Source: Zanthoxylum bungeanum
Taxonomy: Eukaryota; Streptophyta; Magnoliopsida; Sapindales; Rutaceae
Length of the DNA stretch: 64,000 nt
Direction of reading: 5' to 3'
Assembly (NCBI GenBank): GCA_019454045.1
Contig: SKCR01023748.1
Coordinates: 185,869 to 249,868, forward strand
This document shows, in pieces, positions 1 to 11,200 of this stretch (positions within the stretch are counted from its first letter, which is position 1; every line of letters starts with the position of its first letter). The translations under genes were made by a program, and so were the position numbers. The notes under the pieces are model-generated. The model saw nothing but the letters and a program-made list of their open reading frames with translations, was not told the origin of the DNA and did not search any database.

Positions 1-1968
1 ACAATTATGACCCATAGCATCACTATTTGTACATAACATGGTGTTGTTGTACAAATTAACTATGTGACAAAGGAAATTACTCCTTTATCATTTGTAATTA
101 GATTACCGGGATATATAAATGATAAGAGTCCATATGATTAGTTCCAGATTAATAAGATATGAGACAGTATCAATCCATGAAGGTTTAATCATTAAAACAT
201 CACTAGTCGTAGTATTATCGAGATTGGACATCGATAATGCGGAATAGACTAGTATTGCACTTGTGTGTATTATGGGAGCATAACGGCATAGTTCTCATGC
301 AAGTGTAATAGGAGGTTGTGTTTACCGATGGTACGGAAACAGCTTTGCTCTGGATAGACCCCTCGGAATTCCGTTGGTAGTATGACTATGTGTCTATGGA
401 AGTCCGAATCAGGGTAGGTGTATTTGGTCTTAACTTGAGACTTGCATCGCTAATACTTACGACAATCAATATACTTTGGTTTTGGTCATCCAGGGCTTTA
501 ACAGGTTCTATGTACGCCTCTTCTGGGTATATTGAGAATCGTAGTGTATTGGGTGTGATGTCAAGATGGAAGTATCACTTCAGTCATATGGAGATGATGG
601 TCACGTAGGATACGGAACTGGTGCTCTTATATGCTGCATCTATCGGGATAATATGACTAGGTCATGTTTATCCGATTATAGAGACTAGTTACCAGAGATC
701 TGATATGTGCTTCGTACGGGGCAGACACAATTCCAGCCCCAGGCCTAGCACGTGACATCCGATACTGGATCGCAATACGCAATACTATGAATACTACACC
801 TGATACATATTATATATTCCTTTAAGAATATTTCTGGAGAATTGGGTAGGCACGGTGCTTTTCTAGAAGCCAACCATGTCTTGTAAATCGGTAAAAATGT
901 AGTACCAGGTTCGTACGTGTTCGGATAGTCCGACGATCGAATTTACTGCCAACATATCCTGGGATCTCATGGGTCACTTCCCGAAGATTCACCGATGATG
1001 TATGACTCATATATAATTAATCTAGGATTAATTATAAGAGAGAAAATTAATCTAGGATTAATAACGGAGATATTTTATCTGGGATAAAATACTATTTAAA
1101 GAGAGAGAACGATTAATTTGGAATTAATCGATAAAATAATATATTCGATATATTATACGAAATTAGATTTCAACGCGGAATTAAAATTAGATTTTAATTC
1201 GGGCGAACGAGTTAATTTAGAATTAATTCGCCAGCGATGTGAATAGTAATTTTGCTAGGCATAATTATTTAATTAAATTTGATTTAATTATGTCGCAACA
1301 TAAAATACGTTAATTCGGAATTAGCGAATTTGAGCCTGGGAGTGTTTGCGGGACCACTCGCATTTTGAATCAAGTGGGGCCCACAAGTCACATCACGCGT
1401 CACATCATTAGTCACTCAAGTGATAGAAGTCTTGTCACCTTTTTGGTGATTGACATCTTGACACTTTTGATTGATGTGAGTAGTTGAAGACTTTAATTTC
1501 TTGTACCAAATTTTGAATTTGGTAAATGGTATTTGTTTTTGGAAAAACAAATACACACAACAAAACTTCATCTTCCTCTTCTCTCTCCCTCTCCATCTCA
1601 CGACACTTGGTGCATTTTTCTCTCAAATTTTCTCTCATGGCCGAGAGTAACAAGAAGCAAAGAAGAAGATTTGTTGCAAATCTTCTAGAGTGCTAGCACA
1701 CCAAAGGAGTCTCACAAAGGTGATAGGGAAACCCATTCATGAGCATGGAATCTCAAATCAAAGCTTGGAGCTTGAAGATCCACACACCAAGGGGTTGGCC
1801 GAAACACAAGGAGGACAACCAAGGAGCTTGGTCGAAAGTCTTAAGGAGAATTTTTATTGTCTTCACATCGTAAAAGCCGATCAAAGTGAGTATTTCCGTA
1901 ACTTTACTTTGATGTATTCACATGTTTATTTGCTTAATTGATCTTGGTTTGACCTAGAAAACCCAACA
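1..1968 (+). repeat. Family A copia LTR (A0), lacking only its first ~6 bases
   Basis: The window opens six bases into a family A LTR: the full start elsewhere is TGTTGGACAATTATGACCC, and base 1 is the A after TGTTGG. The LTR runs to a CCAACA end at 1968. It holds the palindrome row (about 1016-1335) and the GTGCTAGCAC box near 1690. The next base resumes family B RNase H coding sequence in the middle of a codon context seen intact near 42370, so this LTR was inserted into a B element. It is either a solo LTR or the 3' LTR of an element to the left; the left flank is outside the window. Confidence 0.88.
1016..1335 (+). repeat. Row of short palindromes in LTR A0
   Basis: Consecutive palindromes with three-base centres: ATTAATC-TAG-GATTAAT at 1016-1032 and again near 1046, ATTTTATC-TGG-GATAAAAT at 1072-1090, then arms CGATTAATT/AATTAATCG at 1110-1130, an ATATAT palindrome near 1140-1154, GAATTAAAAT/ATTTTAATTC at about 1179-1201, and further AT-rich ones. 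The same row recurs in every family A LTR that keeps this segment. Function unknown; DNA or RNA hairpins are possible. Confidence 0.8.
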
Positions 1969-2229
1969 GGATAGACCACTCACACTTTATTGCAATAACA
2001 GTGGTGCAGTGGAAAACTCCAAAGAACCAAGAAGCCATAAGAGGGGAAAGCATATAGAGAGGAAATATCATCTCATCAGGGAGATAGTGCACAGAGAAGA
2101 CGTTACCGTCATAAATATTACATCCGCAGAGAACCTGGCTGATCCATTTACAAAGACCTTATCAGCTAAGTGTTTAAAGGTCACCTAAATGGTCTAGTAT
2201 TACGTGATATGTCCCATTTGCTCTGGTGC
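1969..2229 (+). pseudogene. Family B copia RNase H remnant (C-terminal end)
   Basis: Reading forward, the frame gives DRPLTLYC, then NSGAVENSKEPRSHKRGKH, a YHLIREIV stretch and ADPFTKTL, the C-terminal end of a Ty1/copia RNase H. It closely matches the end of the family B polyprotein at 42117-42809 on the other strand. The upstream polyprotein is cut off by the A LTR ending at 1968. A frame break follows the TKTL motif. This is the tail of a B element whose body lies left of the window; it makes no functional product alone. Confidence 0.85.
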
Positions 2230-2240
2230 AAGTGGGAGAT
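2230..2240 (+). other. Polypurine tract of left family B element
   Basis: AAGTGGGAGAT lies directly before the LTR start TGTTGGGATG. This is the plus-strand priming site for reverse transcription and is almost identical in family A and family B here. Confidence 0.85.
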
Positions 2241-3448
2241 TGTTGGGATGTATGCCCTAGAGCTACATGTAATGTAAATGGCTTTATATGTTTTGAAATA
2301 AAATGACACATTATTCATTTATAAAAATGTTTATTTAATATTGGCATATTATAAATTATCTTCATTACCCTAGATTACTTATGTGCCATTAGACTTAGTG
2401 TATGAGTGTCATACACAAGAGAATTTAAGTCTGAAGTTAGTAATCTTAAATAGTCCATAGAGAGCAAACAAAACATGTACTTTGTTTGTGGTTTATCTAT
2501 AGCTTCTTTCCATTCTATATTTGTATGGCGACCTTGATCCAGGATCGTCCAGGTATAGACATGAGAACGGAGGCACCTTGTATGATGTGATCATATATGA
2601 CTGGACCAAGATACAAATGACATTCTTATAACATCTGTTAAACCAATAAAGTCATTTCAATATACTAGATGGTCATATATGGATTGATCTTAATCATGAG
2701 TGTACTACGAACTCTTGCATGGCAGGCTATGTCCTTTGATTTACAAAGGTGAGGTTGGTGTAGCAGTCCCGACCAATAGCTACATACTTTGGGTGCATGG
2801 TCTGTTGTGTAGCTGGGAACGTTTTACATAGATATGGAGTTCACTCCTTATTGCGAGAAGTAGATGAATATCTTTATTAAGGGTTGATTCGGTACATGAA
2901 TGGTTAGAGCGCTCAAGTCTTTCTATTACAAATAGAAAGATTAAAATTCATAATGGTTATGAATAAATCGTTCATTAGAGAATCAATGGTACTTAAGGTA
3001 AAAATAATTAGAGGGGTATAATAGACATTATGACCCGACTCTAATTATGAGATACTCGTGAAGGGTTAATCTGTATGTAGTGACTATATCGATGGACATC
3101 GACCTCGTTATGCTTAATATATCATCTGCGGTAATGAGAGTGCAACTTCGGGTCATTTTGTGATGTTTTGGGGCTGTTTTCAAATGGAAAATTAGAACTA
3201 AAACACAGCCATATTCCACGCATTTCAGGGGCTATTTTTACAGTGCATTTGGGCACGAATCGAGTCCTAAGCAATCCAGTGTTTGTCCGGCCATTTCGGG
3301 TATTGTTCTAGGGCTGTTTTGGGGCTAGAATTTTTTTCTAAAACTGAAGAAAAATTTTAGTGGTGGTGGATATTATATAGTCCAGTTTTTTCAAGTCTGA
3401 TCCGTATGCCTAAACTGTTTCCGATGCGCAAGGAAAATGTTTCCTATA
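2241..3448 (+). repeat. Family B copia 3' LTR (B1), internally deleted
   Basis: Starts TGTTGGGATGTATGCCC after the polypurine tract. Bases 2241 to about 3150 match, inverted, 42102 to about 41180 (LTR B2). After about 3152 the two diverge. B1 jumps to a GGGGCTGTTTT-rich segment and a terminal stretch (about 3395-3448: GATCCGTATGCC ... GTTTCCTA) resembling the far end of B2 at 39764-39815. B1 therefore appears to lack roughly 1.1 kb relative to B2. The terminus reads TA rather than CA. The exact right end is uncertain by tens of bases. Confidence 0.72.
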
Positions 3449-3479
3449 ATTATCAAGCCATTGGCCTTTCGTTTATTGA

Positions 3480-4320
3480 GGGTTGGATATTATTAGACCT
3501 ATGCAAAAGGGCGGGGATAGACTAGGTTGGTGATCATGGTGATCGACTATTTCATCAAATGGGTAGAGGCTGAGCCACTGTCCGTCATAACCGAGAAGAG
3601 AGACATACATATTGTAAAGAAGAATATTATGTGCCAGTTCGGGATTCCTAGGGCCATCATCATAGATAATGGAAAATAGTTTGACAGCACGGGCTTAAAG
3701 AAGCTCTACGAGGATCTCATGATTTCCTTGAGACTTGCCTCACCAGCTCACCCAAAGTCAAATGGACAAGTATAAGCGGCAAACAAGATCATAAAGAATA
3801 ATCTGAAAGTAAGGCTAGGGTCATGTAAAGATCATTAGGTTGAGGAGCTGCAGAAGTTCTATGGGCATATCAGATGACCTACAAACACTCCATAGGAGAA
3901 ACCTCTTTCTTCTTGGTGTACGGATGCGAAGAAGTTATTCCAGCATAGATCAGAATGATGACCCATCAGGTTCAGCATTTTTAGAAAGGATAGAATGCAT
4001 AACTTATCAAACACCACCTCGACCTAAAAAAAGATAGAGGTTGACGCTCAAGATGGCGACATATCAGCAAAGAATAACTTGCTTCTACAACAAAAGGGTT
4101 CGATTGTGAACCTTTTTCCCTAGAGACTTAGTCATAAAAGGATCACTCTGAATACAAGAAGGTCTGATGAGGGATCCTTAGGTGCCAAGTGGGATGGACC
4201 TTACAAAATGACTGAGGTCATCAGGTCATGTGCCTATCACTTGGAATAGTTGGACGACACCCGACGCAAGAAGCCGTGGAATGCAGAAATATTACAGAGG
4301 TATTTTCAGTAGAGCCTATT
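3480..4320 (+). pseudogene. Ty3/gypsy integrase remnant (Tat-like)
   Basis: Decayed integrase of a plant Ty3/gypsy element. Readable stretches in changing frames: DIIRP near 3483, VDYFIKWVEAEPLS near 3545, CQFGIPRAIIIDNG near 3630 (second catalytic Asp), AHPKSNGQV near 3750, where the catalytic Glu position is a TAA stop, then GETSFFLVYGCEEVIPA near 3890-3950. After about 4040 come YNKRV, FPRDLV and, near 4275, KKPWNAEILQRYFQ, the usual C-terminal end before the Ty3 tail. There are several stops and at least one frameshift. The pol regions upstream of integrase are missing. Confidence 0.85.
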
Positions 4321-4757
4321 TTAGAATGACCTTTAAGGAGTTGTAAGAAGGGCAGTGGAACCCAAGAATATAAATATGCTTTCCCTTTTTAAATAAGAAC
4401 TTGTTCATCTATGCTTGTTTATTATTTAGTTGAGAAATAATTGTTTACTATTCTTATGAAATACTCGTGACCAGGATACATCAAGGGGTGTAGGACATGT
4501 GGGAAATGAGCGAGCCCCTGTGGCACACCAATACCTAGTTTCATAATCAAACCCCCCGGGCTAGAACGTTAACACCCAATGACTTACACCTTTAGGGAAT
4601 AAGAACGAGAATACCTGCGTATAATTTGGTGCCTCATGTATCCATAGCACGCTCAGAAAAAGAGTTGGCATGGCGTTTGGTACCCCAAGGTAATCATAAC
4701 ATGTATATATTGAAGACAGTTGTGGGATACTGTGGTATCCTCGGGTTTGCATAGCGT
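4321..4757 (+). other. Non-coding tail of the Ty3/gypsy remnant
   Basis: Follows directly on the integrase end. No coding frame is visible. It contains an ATGGCGTTTGG motif near 4672 that recurs in related form on the far side of F1 (39540-39650), so both sides belong to one interrupted Ty3 tail or LTR region. F1 lies between them with a 5-base duplication. Confidence 0.6.
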
Positions 4758-4762
4758 GGGGA
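4758..4762. other. Target site duplication GGGGA, left copy (F1)
   Basis: GGGGA immediately before TGTTGG at 4763. The partner copy is at 39412-39416, directly after the CCAACA end of the 3' LTR. The pair brackets 34.6 kb. Confidence 0.85.
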
Positions 4763-6782
4763 TGTTGGACAATTATGACCCATAGCGTCACTATTTGTAC
4801 AGATCATGGTGTTGTTGTACAAATTAACTATGTGATAAAGGAGACTGCTCTCTTATCATTTGTGATTAGATCACCAAGATGTATAAATGATAGGAGGTCC
4901 CTATGATTAGTTCCTGGATTGAGAATGATATGAGACAGTATCAGTCCACAAAGAATTAATCATTAATATCCATAGTCAGAGCATTATCGAGATTGGAAAT
5001 CGATAAATGCATAAAAGACTAGTATTACACTTGTGCGCGTTGTGAGGGCACAACGACATAGTTCTCATATATTTGGGTATATGATACTCATGCAAGTGTA
5101 ATTGGAGGTTGTGTTTTACCGATGGTACGGGAAACAGCTTCGCTCTGGATAAACCCCCTCGGAATTCCATTGGTAGTATGACTATGCGTCTATGGAAATC
5201 CGAAATCAGGGTAGGTGTATTTGGTATTAACCTGAGACTTGCACCGTTAATACTTGCGACAATCAATATACTTTGGTTGCGGTCGTCCAAGGCTTTAACA
5301 GGTTCTGTGTACACCTATGTTGGGTATATTGAGAATCGTAGTGTGTTGGGTATGATGTCAAGACGGATGTGTCACTCCAGTCATATGGAGATGATGGTCA
5401 CGTAGGATACGGTACTAGTACTCTTAAGTACTGCAGTCATCGGGATTAAATGACAAGGTCATGTTTATCCGATTATAGAGACTAGTTACAAGACATCCGA
5501 CATGTGCTTCGTACGGGGCAGACATAATTCCAGCCCCAGGCCTAGCACGTGATCATCCGATACTGGATCAACATACACAATACTACATATACTGCACCAG
5601 ATATAGATCCTTTATTATTGTAAGGATATGTATGGAGAATTGGGTAGGCATGACGCTTTGCTAGAAGCCAACCTTGTCTTGTAAATCGGTAAAACGTAAT
5701 ACTTGGTACTTACGTGTTCGGATAGTCCGACGACCGAATTTACTGCCAACATATCCGGGGATCTCATGGGTCGCTTCCCAAAGATTCACCGATGACGTAT
5801 GACTCGCACTCTAAATTAATCTGGGATTAATTAGAAGAGAGAGAAAATTAATCTGGGATTAATTGCGGAGATATTTTATATGGGATAAAATATCAATTAA
5901 AGAGAGATAACGATTAATTTGGAATTAATCGATAAATTAATATATTTGATATATTAAACGAAATTAGATTTTGACGCGGAATTGAAATTACATTTTAATT
6001 CGGGCGAACGAGTTAATTTAGAATTAATTCGTTAGCGACGTGAATAGTGATTTCACTAGGCGTAATCTTTTAATTACGACGCAACGGAAAATTCGTTAAT
6101 TTGGAATTAGCGAACCCGAGCGCGAGATTATTTACGACCGCATTCTCATTTCGAATTCGAGTGTGGCACGCAAGTCAAATCAAGCGTCAAATCGCTAGTC
6201 GCATCTAGCGTCACATCATTCGTCAATCAAGTGATGGATGTCTTTCACTTTGAGTGATTGACACCAGTCACTATTCATGATTGATGGATTGATGAGTTGA
6301 TGGAAGTTGAAAGGCATTTTTTTTTTCCTTTTGACTTTTTAAAAAAGAAAATGGTATATGTTTTATTCGTTTTTTGAAATCTAATGACATTACAAATTTT
6401 TTACAACTTTCTCTTTCTCTCATCTCTCTCTCACGCCCAACAAGGGCTGTTTCTTCACTGGTTTGCCGTGAGCCAAGAGGAAAAGGGAAGCTTAGAGTCA
6501 CAATTTTGTGGCAAAATCGGGAGTGCTAGCACACTACGAAGTCATACGAAGGTGATAGGGAAGTCCACCAATGAGCCGGGAATCATTTGACGAAGCTTGG
6601 AGCTTGGAAGATGACCTCCAATGGCCGAAAATCAGTGAACTGCTCACTGCCACTGCCGAATGCAGTAAAGAGGAGAAAATCAGATTTTGTTGCCTCCCGC
6701 GTCGCTCAACCGATCGATGTGAGTATTCTGCAACTTCGTTGATTTGTATTCGCACTTATTTCATGCTTGTTTATGATCTTGG
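4763..6782 (+). repeat. F1 5' LTR, main part
   Basis: Complete family A LTR start; it continues to TTATGATCTTGG near 6780, where reverse LTR R1 begins. The last 20 bases of this LTR resume at 8798-8817. Contains the palindrome row (about 5812-6120) and GTGCTAGCAC near 6525. Together with R1 it forms a 4 kb inverted repeat. Confidence 0.85.
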
Positions 6783-8792
6783 TCTAAGGTCCCATGATCA
6801 AACAAGACATGAAATAATGCGTGAATACACTAACGAAGATAGCAGAATACTTACATTGGTTGGTAGAGTCGATTTGAAGACAAATGAACCTAAAAAACGC
6901 ACTGCCATGTAAGCTTACTGCATGCAGTCCACTGCCTCCAAAAACAGAATTTTGAGATGAGAAACGCAGCTCCTAGCTTCGTTGGATAGATCCCGGCTCA
7001 GGTCGTCGAACCTCCCTACCACCTTCGCAAGACTTGTAAGTGTGCTAGCACTTGAATTTTCACCATGAAAATCCACTCTTGCTTCCCTATTGTTCACGCC
7101 CAAACTGGTTCAAGACCAGTGAAGAACAGCCACTGTTTTGGCGTGAGAGAGATGAGAGAGTTTAAAATGAATTTTGTTACAAAAAAATCAATTTATATTT
7201 ATGCCATAATATTTATTAAATTAATAATAAACTTATGACACAAATCATGCAATGGCTTAGAGTGTCAAACACTCAATTTTCATGCAAAACCATTGAGTGC
7301 ATTGTACACTATCTCCATGCAATGCATTAGAATTAAATAATGCATAATATGACATGTGTCATGTGGGCCCCACACGTTTCCAATGAAAGTGGGCCCACGT
7401 TCACTCACGCGTTCGGGTTCGATATTCCGAAATACCGAACTTACGTCGCGACGTTAATTAAATCGAATTTAAATAAATAATTGCGCCTATCGAAATTATT
7501 ATTTACGTCGCTAACGAATTAATTCTAAATTAACTCGTTTGCCCGAATTAAAATCTAATTTAATTCCGCGTCGAAATCTAATTTCATTTAATATATCGAA
7601 TATATTAATTTACCGATTAATTCCAAATTAATCGTTATCTCTCTCTAGACGATATTTTATCCTAGATAAAATATCTCCGTAATTAATCCTAGATTAATTT
7701 TCTCTCTCATCTATATAATCCCAGATTATTCAAGAGTGCAAGTTGTGCGTCATCGGTGGATTATCGGGAAGCGACCCATGAGATCTCCGGATAAGTTGGC
7801 AGTCAAATACGGTCGTCGGAGTCCCGAATCACGTACGTACCAAGTACTACGTTCTACCGATTTACGAGACAAGGTCAACTCCTAGCAAAGCACCAAGTCA
7901 TCCCAATTCTCCGGACATATCCTTTTAAGAATATTTAAGATCTATATCAAGCGTAGGTCTACTAAGTATTGTGCATATCGGCCCAGTATCGGATAGTCAC
8001 GTGCTAGGGCTGGGGCTGGATAAGTGTCTGCCCCGTCCCCGAACACATATCGGATGTCTGGTAACTAGTCTCTATAATCGGATATTCATGACCTGGTCAT
8101 AATATCACGATTGGATGCGCATCACTTAAGAGCACTAATACCGTATCCTGCGTGACATCATCTCCACTATGACTGGAGTGATACTTCCGTCTCGACATCA
8201 CATCCAATACACTACGATTCCTGATAAACCCAGAAGAGGTGAACACAGAACCAGTTAAGATCCCCCAACCACAAAAACCAAAGTTTACCGATTGTCGTAA
8301 GTATTAGCGATGCAAGTCTCAGGTTAAGACTATACACACCTACCTTGATTTCGGCCTCCCATAGACACCTAGTCATAATACCAATGGGATTCCGAAGGGT
8401 CTATCCAGAGCGAAGCTGTTTCCCGTACCATCGGTGAAACACGACCTCCTATCGCACTTGCACAAGTATCCAATACTTATATATATGAGAATATGCTGCG
8501 TTGTGCCCTCACAACGCGCACAAGTGAAATACTAGCCTATTCCGCATTATCGATGTCCAGTCTCGATAATACTACGGCTAGGGATATTTAATGATTAATC
8601 CTTCGTGGACTGATATTGTCTCATATCATCTCAATCCAGGAACTAATCATAGGGACCTCTCTTCATTTATATATATCTATGGTGATCTAATCACAAATGA
8701 CGAGAGTGCAATTTCCTTGTTACATAGTTAATTTGCTACAGCAACACAATGATCTGTGCAAATAGTGACGCTATGGGTCATATTATCCAACA
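6783..8792 (-). mobile_element. R1: reverse solo LTR of family A in the F1 5' LTR
   Basis: Reverse complement of a family A LTR. Its U3 end is at 8792 (the plus strand reads ...TTATCCAACA) and its inner end is near 6783. The flanks read CTTGG at 6778-6782 and 8793-8797, a plausible 5-base target duplication. The inner end lacks the usual TGTTGG, reading TCTAAGGTCCC, so a few terminal bases are lost or altered. There is no internal region, so it is a solo LTR. It interrupts F1's LTR only about 20 bases from its end. Confidence 0.8.
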
Positions 8793-8817
8793 CTTGGGAC
8801 CTTAGCAAACACCAACA
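8793..8817 (+). repeat. F1 5' LTR, terminal fragment
   Basis: CTTGGGACCTTAGCAAACACCAACA completes the F1 5' LTR after R1. The 3' LTR of F1 has the same ending uninterrupted at about 39388-39411. Confidence 0.85.
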
Positions 8818-8818
8818 A

Positions 8819-8831
8819 TGGTATCTTGAGC
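8819..8831 (+). other. F1 primer binding site (tRNA-iMet type, altered)
   Basis: TGGTATCTTGAGC lies one base after the LTR end. The usual plant copia site is TGGTATCAGAGC, complementary to the 3' end of initiator tRNA-Met; here A is replaced by TT before GAGC. Confidence 0.75.
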
Positions 8832-11200
8832 AAGGTTAAAGCATGAAAATTTTAGGGCTTAAAATTTGGGTCAAATTGATTTTGAGCATGTATAATGAAA
8901 TTGGATGAATTATTATGCTTAAATATGTTTTAATTGTTGATTGATTGGATCAATTTGATGAAATAATGTTTGGAACATTTTTCCCAAAATTCTTTGTGTT
9001 GGCCAAATGCCTTGAGCCCTAATTGTCTTGGATTTTTTGATTTTTTGATTCATTGGATGAGTTAGAAATCAATTGGGAATGTTGATTTAATGTTTAATTT
9101 GATTCAATTGGATTGGATTTGAAATTGGATATAAAATCCCCACAAAGCCGAGACTTAGAGAGCATGTTTGGGTTTGATTTTGATCAAAATGTGTTGGACA
9201 CTAATTGATGTAATTGAGCATGATTAATTAGGCTAATTTGATGTTTTGGAAATATTGATTTGGGTGATTAATTGTGTTATACACTTTGTTTAATTAAATT
9301 AAGAAATTGGATTTTTGGAATTTAATTAAATTGGGCTTATTTTGTAAATTGGGCTTTTAAAGTTGTTATTGGGCTTATTGGGCTTGGTTGTACTAAGTTG
9401 GGTTTAGGCTAAATTGGTTGGATCCAATTGGGCCCAAAACCGCTTCCATAAAGCCCAAATGCGACTAATGGACCTTTAAAGTTTAATTGGGCCTAAATTG
9501 ATTTCTAGGCTTATGGGGTAATTCCCGAATTAGATTTTGGTTATTTGGTTTGACCCAATTTGACCAAAAGTCCACTCCTTAAGAAATTAATGAAAAGCCC
9601 TTTGGACTTTAATTAAATTGACGTTGGACGTTAATCAGGCTTTGAGACCCGTAACGATTAAATTTGGAATTCAAGTCGTAAAAGTTCATTAATAAAGTGT
9701 AGTATTTAATTTGGAATTAAATAGCGAATTAGTATTAAATACAAATTGAATTGGATTTAATTTTGTAGTTTAATTTAATTCGAGAATTCGTACTTTGAGT
9801 ACTTATTCGCAAAACGAGTTTGACTCGCGCAAAATCAAATCGTTGTTTGAACATTGGATGATCACTAATTATCAGATTAATTAATTTGATTAGATTGATT
9901 GATAACATGCTTTTGTGAATACATGGTTGTGATGCATGAATAATGTATATCAGAGTGATATTAGATGGGTGGGACAATTTTAGAAATTGTTGTAATAAAT
10001 TTGATTTATTAATTGGACCTGCGTGTTCAGCCTTATACCTCCATATTCTTTGTATTCTCTTCTCACCTATTCCCCTTAATGTAAATGAGGTTTCTTTATA
10101 AGTGTAGTGTAATGGGTAGAAGTAAATACATGTGCTAGCGGGAGAGAGAAATGGAGAGATTTGATCAAGGATCAATGTGTAAAGTATCCATCCGCATATC
10201 ATTATTATTTTATTATACGCGCTTTATTATGTGTTTAGAATGCATGTTTAAGGGTGTATGATGATGAGACCTTAACAAAGATAATAAATTGGTTGCCAAT
10301 TTGCACTCGAAAAACCCTCGCAAAATATTAAGCGTCTTTCCTTCCATTGAGTGATTCTCACTCAAGATCCGAGACTGGCATTGGATTGTTGGCCAAAGTC
10401 AAGGCCTTTGTCCGTTGAGGATGTGTTTGAATCACGAGAGCTTTGTTCCATATTGGTGTCTTGTCCAAGTTGTGGTTTGTTGGCCAAAGTCAAGACCACT
10501 TCTTGTCCATCGACATTGATTACGAAGCTTTCCATGGTCAATGGGTCACGCTTAACTGGGATCACTAAGTTTGTTGTGCCAAAGCCAAGGCTTAGTTGAT
10601 TCAGAGGAAACATGTTAGGTAATACATTGGATGTATTGGCATATATAAGATATATGTTTCGGACTTGGATGTCCCCCTACTGGATCTAGGAATTGGATTG
10701 GATCCAATTGATCTTAGAGATCTACCTAGTTAATTATCATACAATTTGTTGGCCAAAGTCAAGATTGTGTGATATTTAACGGGATCCTAGCCCGCTAGGA
10801 AACACGGTTTCCCGAGTACTCGACAGAGGGTTAGAGGCTCGCCGAAAAATAGTGGGAGGCAAGAATTGAATTTGAAATATTTGTTTAATTACTTGCCATA
10901 CGCGCTCGAACAAATATCATTCGTCAAATATATTAAATGTTAGTTGGACTAATATTTAAACGTTGTTTTAAATTAACAGTTGGACTGTATTCAAATAATT
11001 CATATATAGTTGGTTATATAATTAGATTATAGTAATCAATATATTTGATTTAATTAAAGTATAGTTCATTATTTAGTTGGACTATAGTAATCATTATATA
11101 TAATAGTACCTTAAATCGTTGATTAAATAGTTGGACTATTAGAATCAAGATAAAATTGAAAGATTGACATTTAATACATAATCCTAGGGAAAATGTATTT
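8832..11200 (+). other. F1 untranslated leader
   Basis: AT-rich leader of about 2.4 kb between primer site and gag; no convincing coding frame. Two structured parts are visible: a cluster of TGGGCT/TGGGCC motifs at about 9330-9500, and three copies of TTGTTGGCCAAAGTCAAG at 10386, 10477 and 10746. Homologous leaders lie in N2 (30582-32770), N1 (24850-25606 and 34743-36430) and F2 (45317-46260). The short frames across it are not conserved between copies. Confidence 0.75.
10386..10763 (+). repeat. Leader repeat TTGTTGGCCAAAGTCAAG, three copies (F1)
   Basis: Exact 18-base copies at 10386-10403, 10477-10494 and 10746-10763. A diverged relative (TTGTGCCAAAGCCAAGG) lies near 10570. The core TTGGCCAA is a perfect palindrome. 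Spacings of 91 and 269 bases are nearly the same in N2 and F2. Function unknown; a packaging or dimerisation signal is conceivable. Confidence 0.85.

Noticed and set aside
112..130. TATATAAATGATAA near the LTR start as a TATA box
   Set aside because: It is altered in several sister LTRs and lies only about 120 bases into a 2 kb LTR; without transcript data the promoter position cannot be assigned.
1690..1941. 83-codon frame beginning MLAHQRSLTK
   Set aside because: Inside the inner part of LTR A0; the same frame is not kept in sister LTRs.
5109..5405. A ~98-codon open frame recurring in many family A LTRs (5109, 14943, 57573, with partial or related frames at 390, 18957, 50139, 54629)
   Set aside because: It recurs because the LTR does. 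Between F1's own two LTRs almost every difference in this frame changes an amino acid, and the F4 copy (near 58580) has a stop, so there is no sign of protein-level constraint.
6776..6783. A clean TG...CA end for R1 with a perfect duplication
   Set aside because: CTTGG flanks both sides, but the inner end reads TCTAAGG instead of TGTTGG, so exact ends were left as approximate.
6571..6912. 113-codon frame (and the related 39186-39455)
   Set aside because: It crosses the F1 LTR end and runs into the inverted R1 LTR; the sister frame at 39186 diverges at the LTR end. It is chance coding in repeated LTR sequence.
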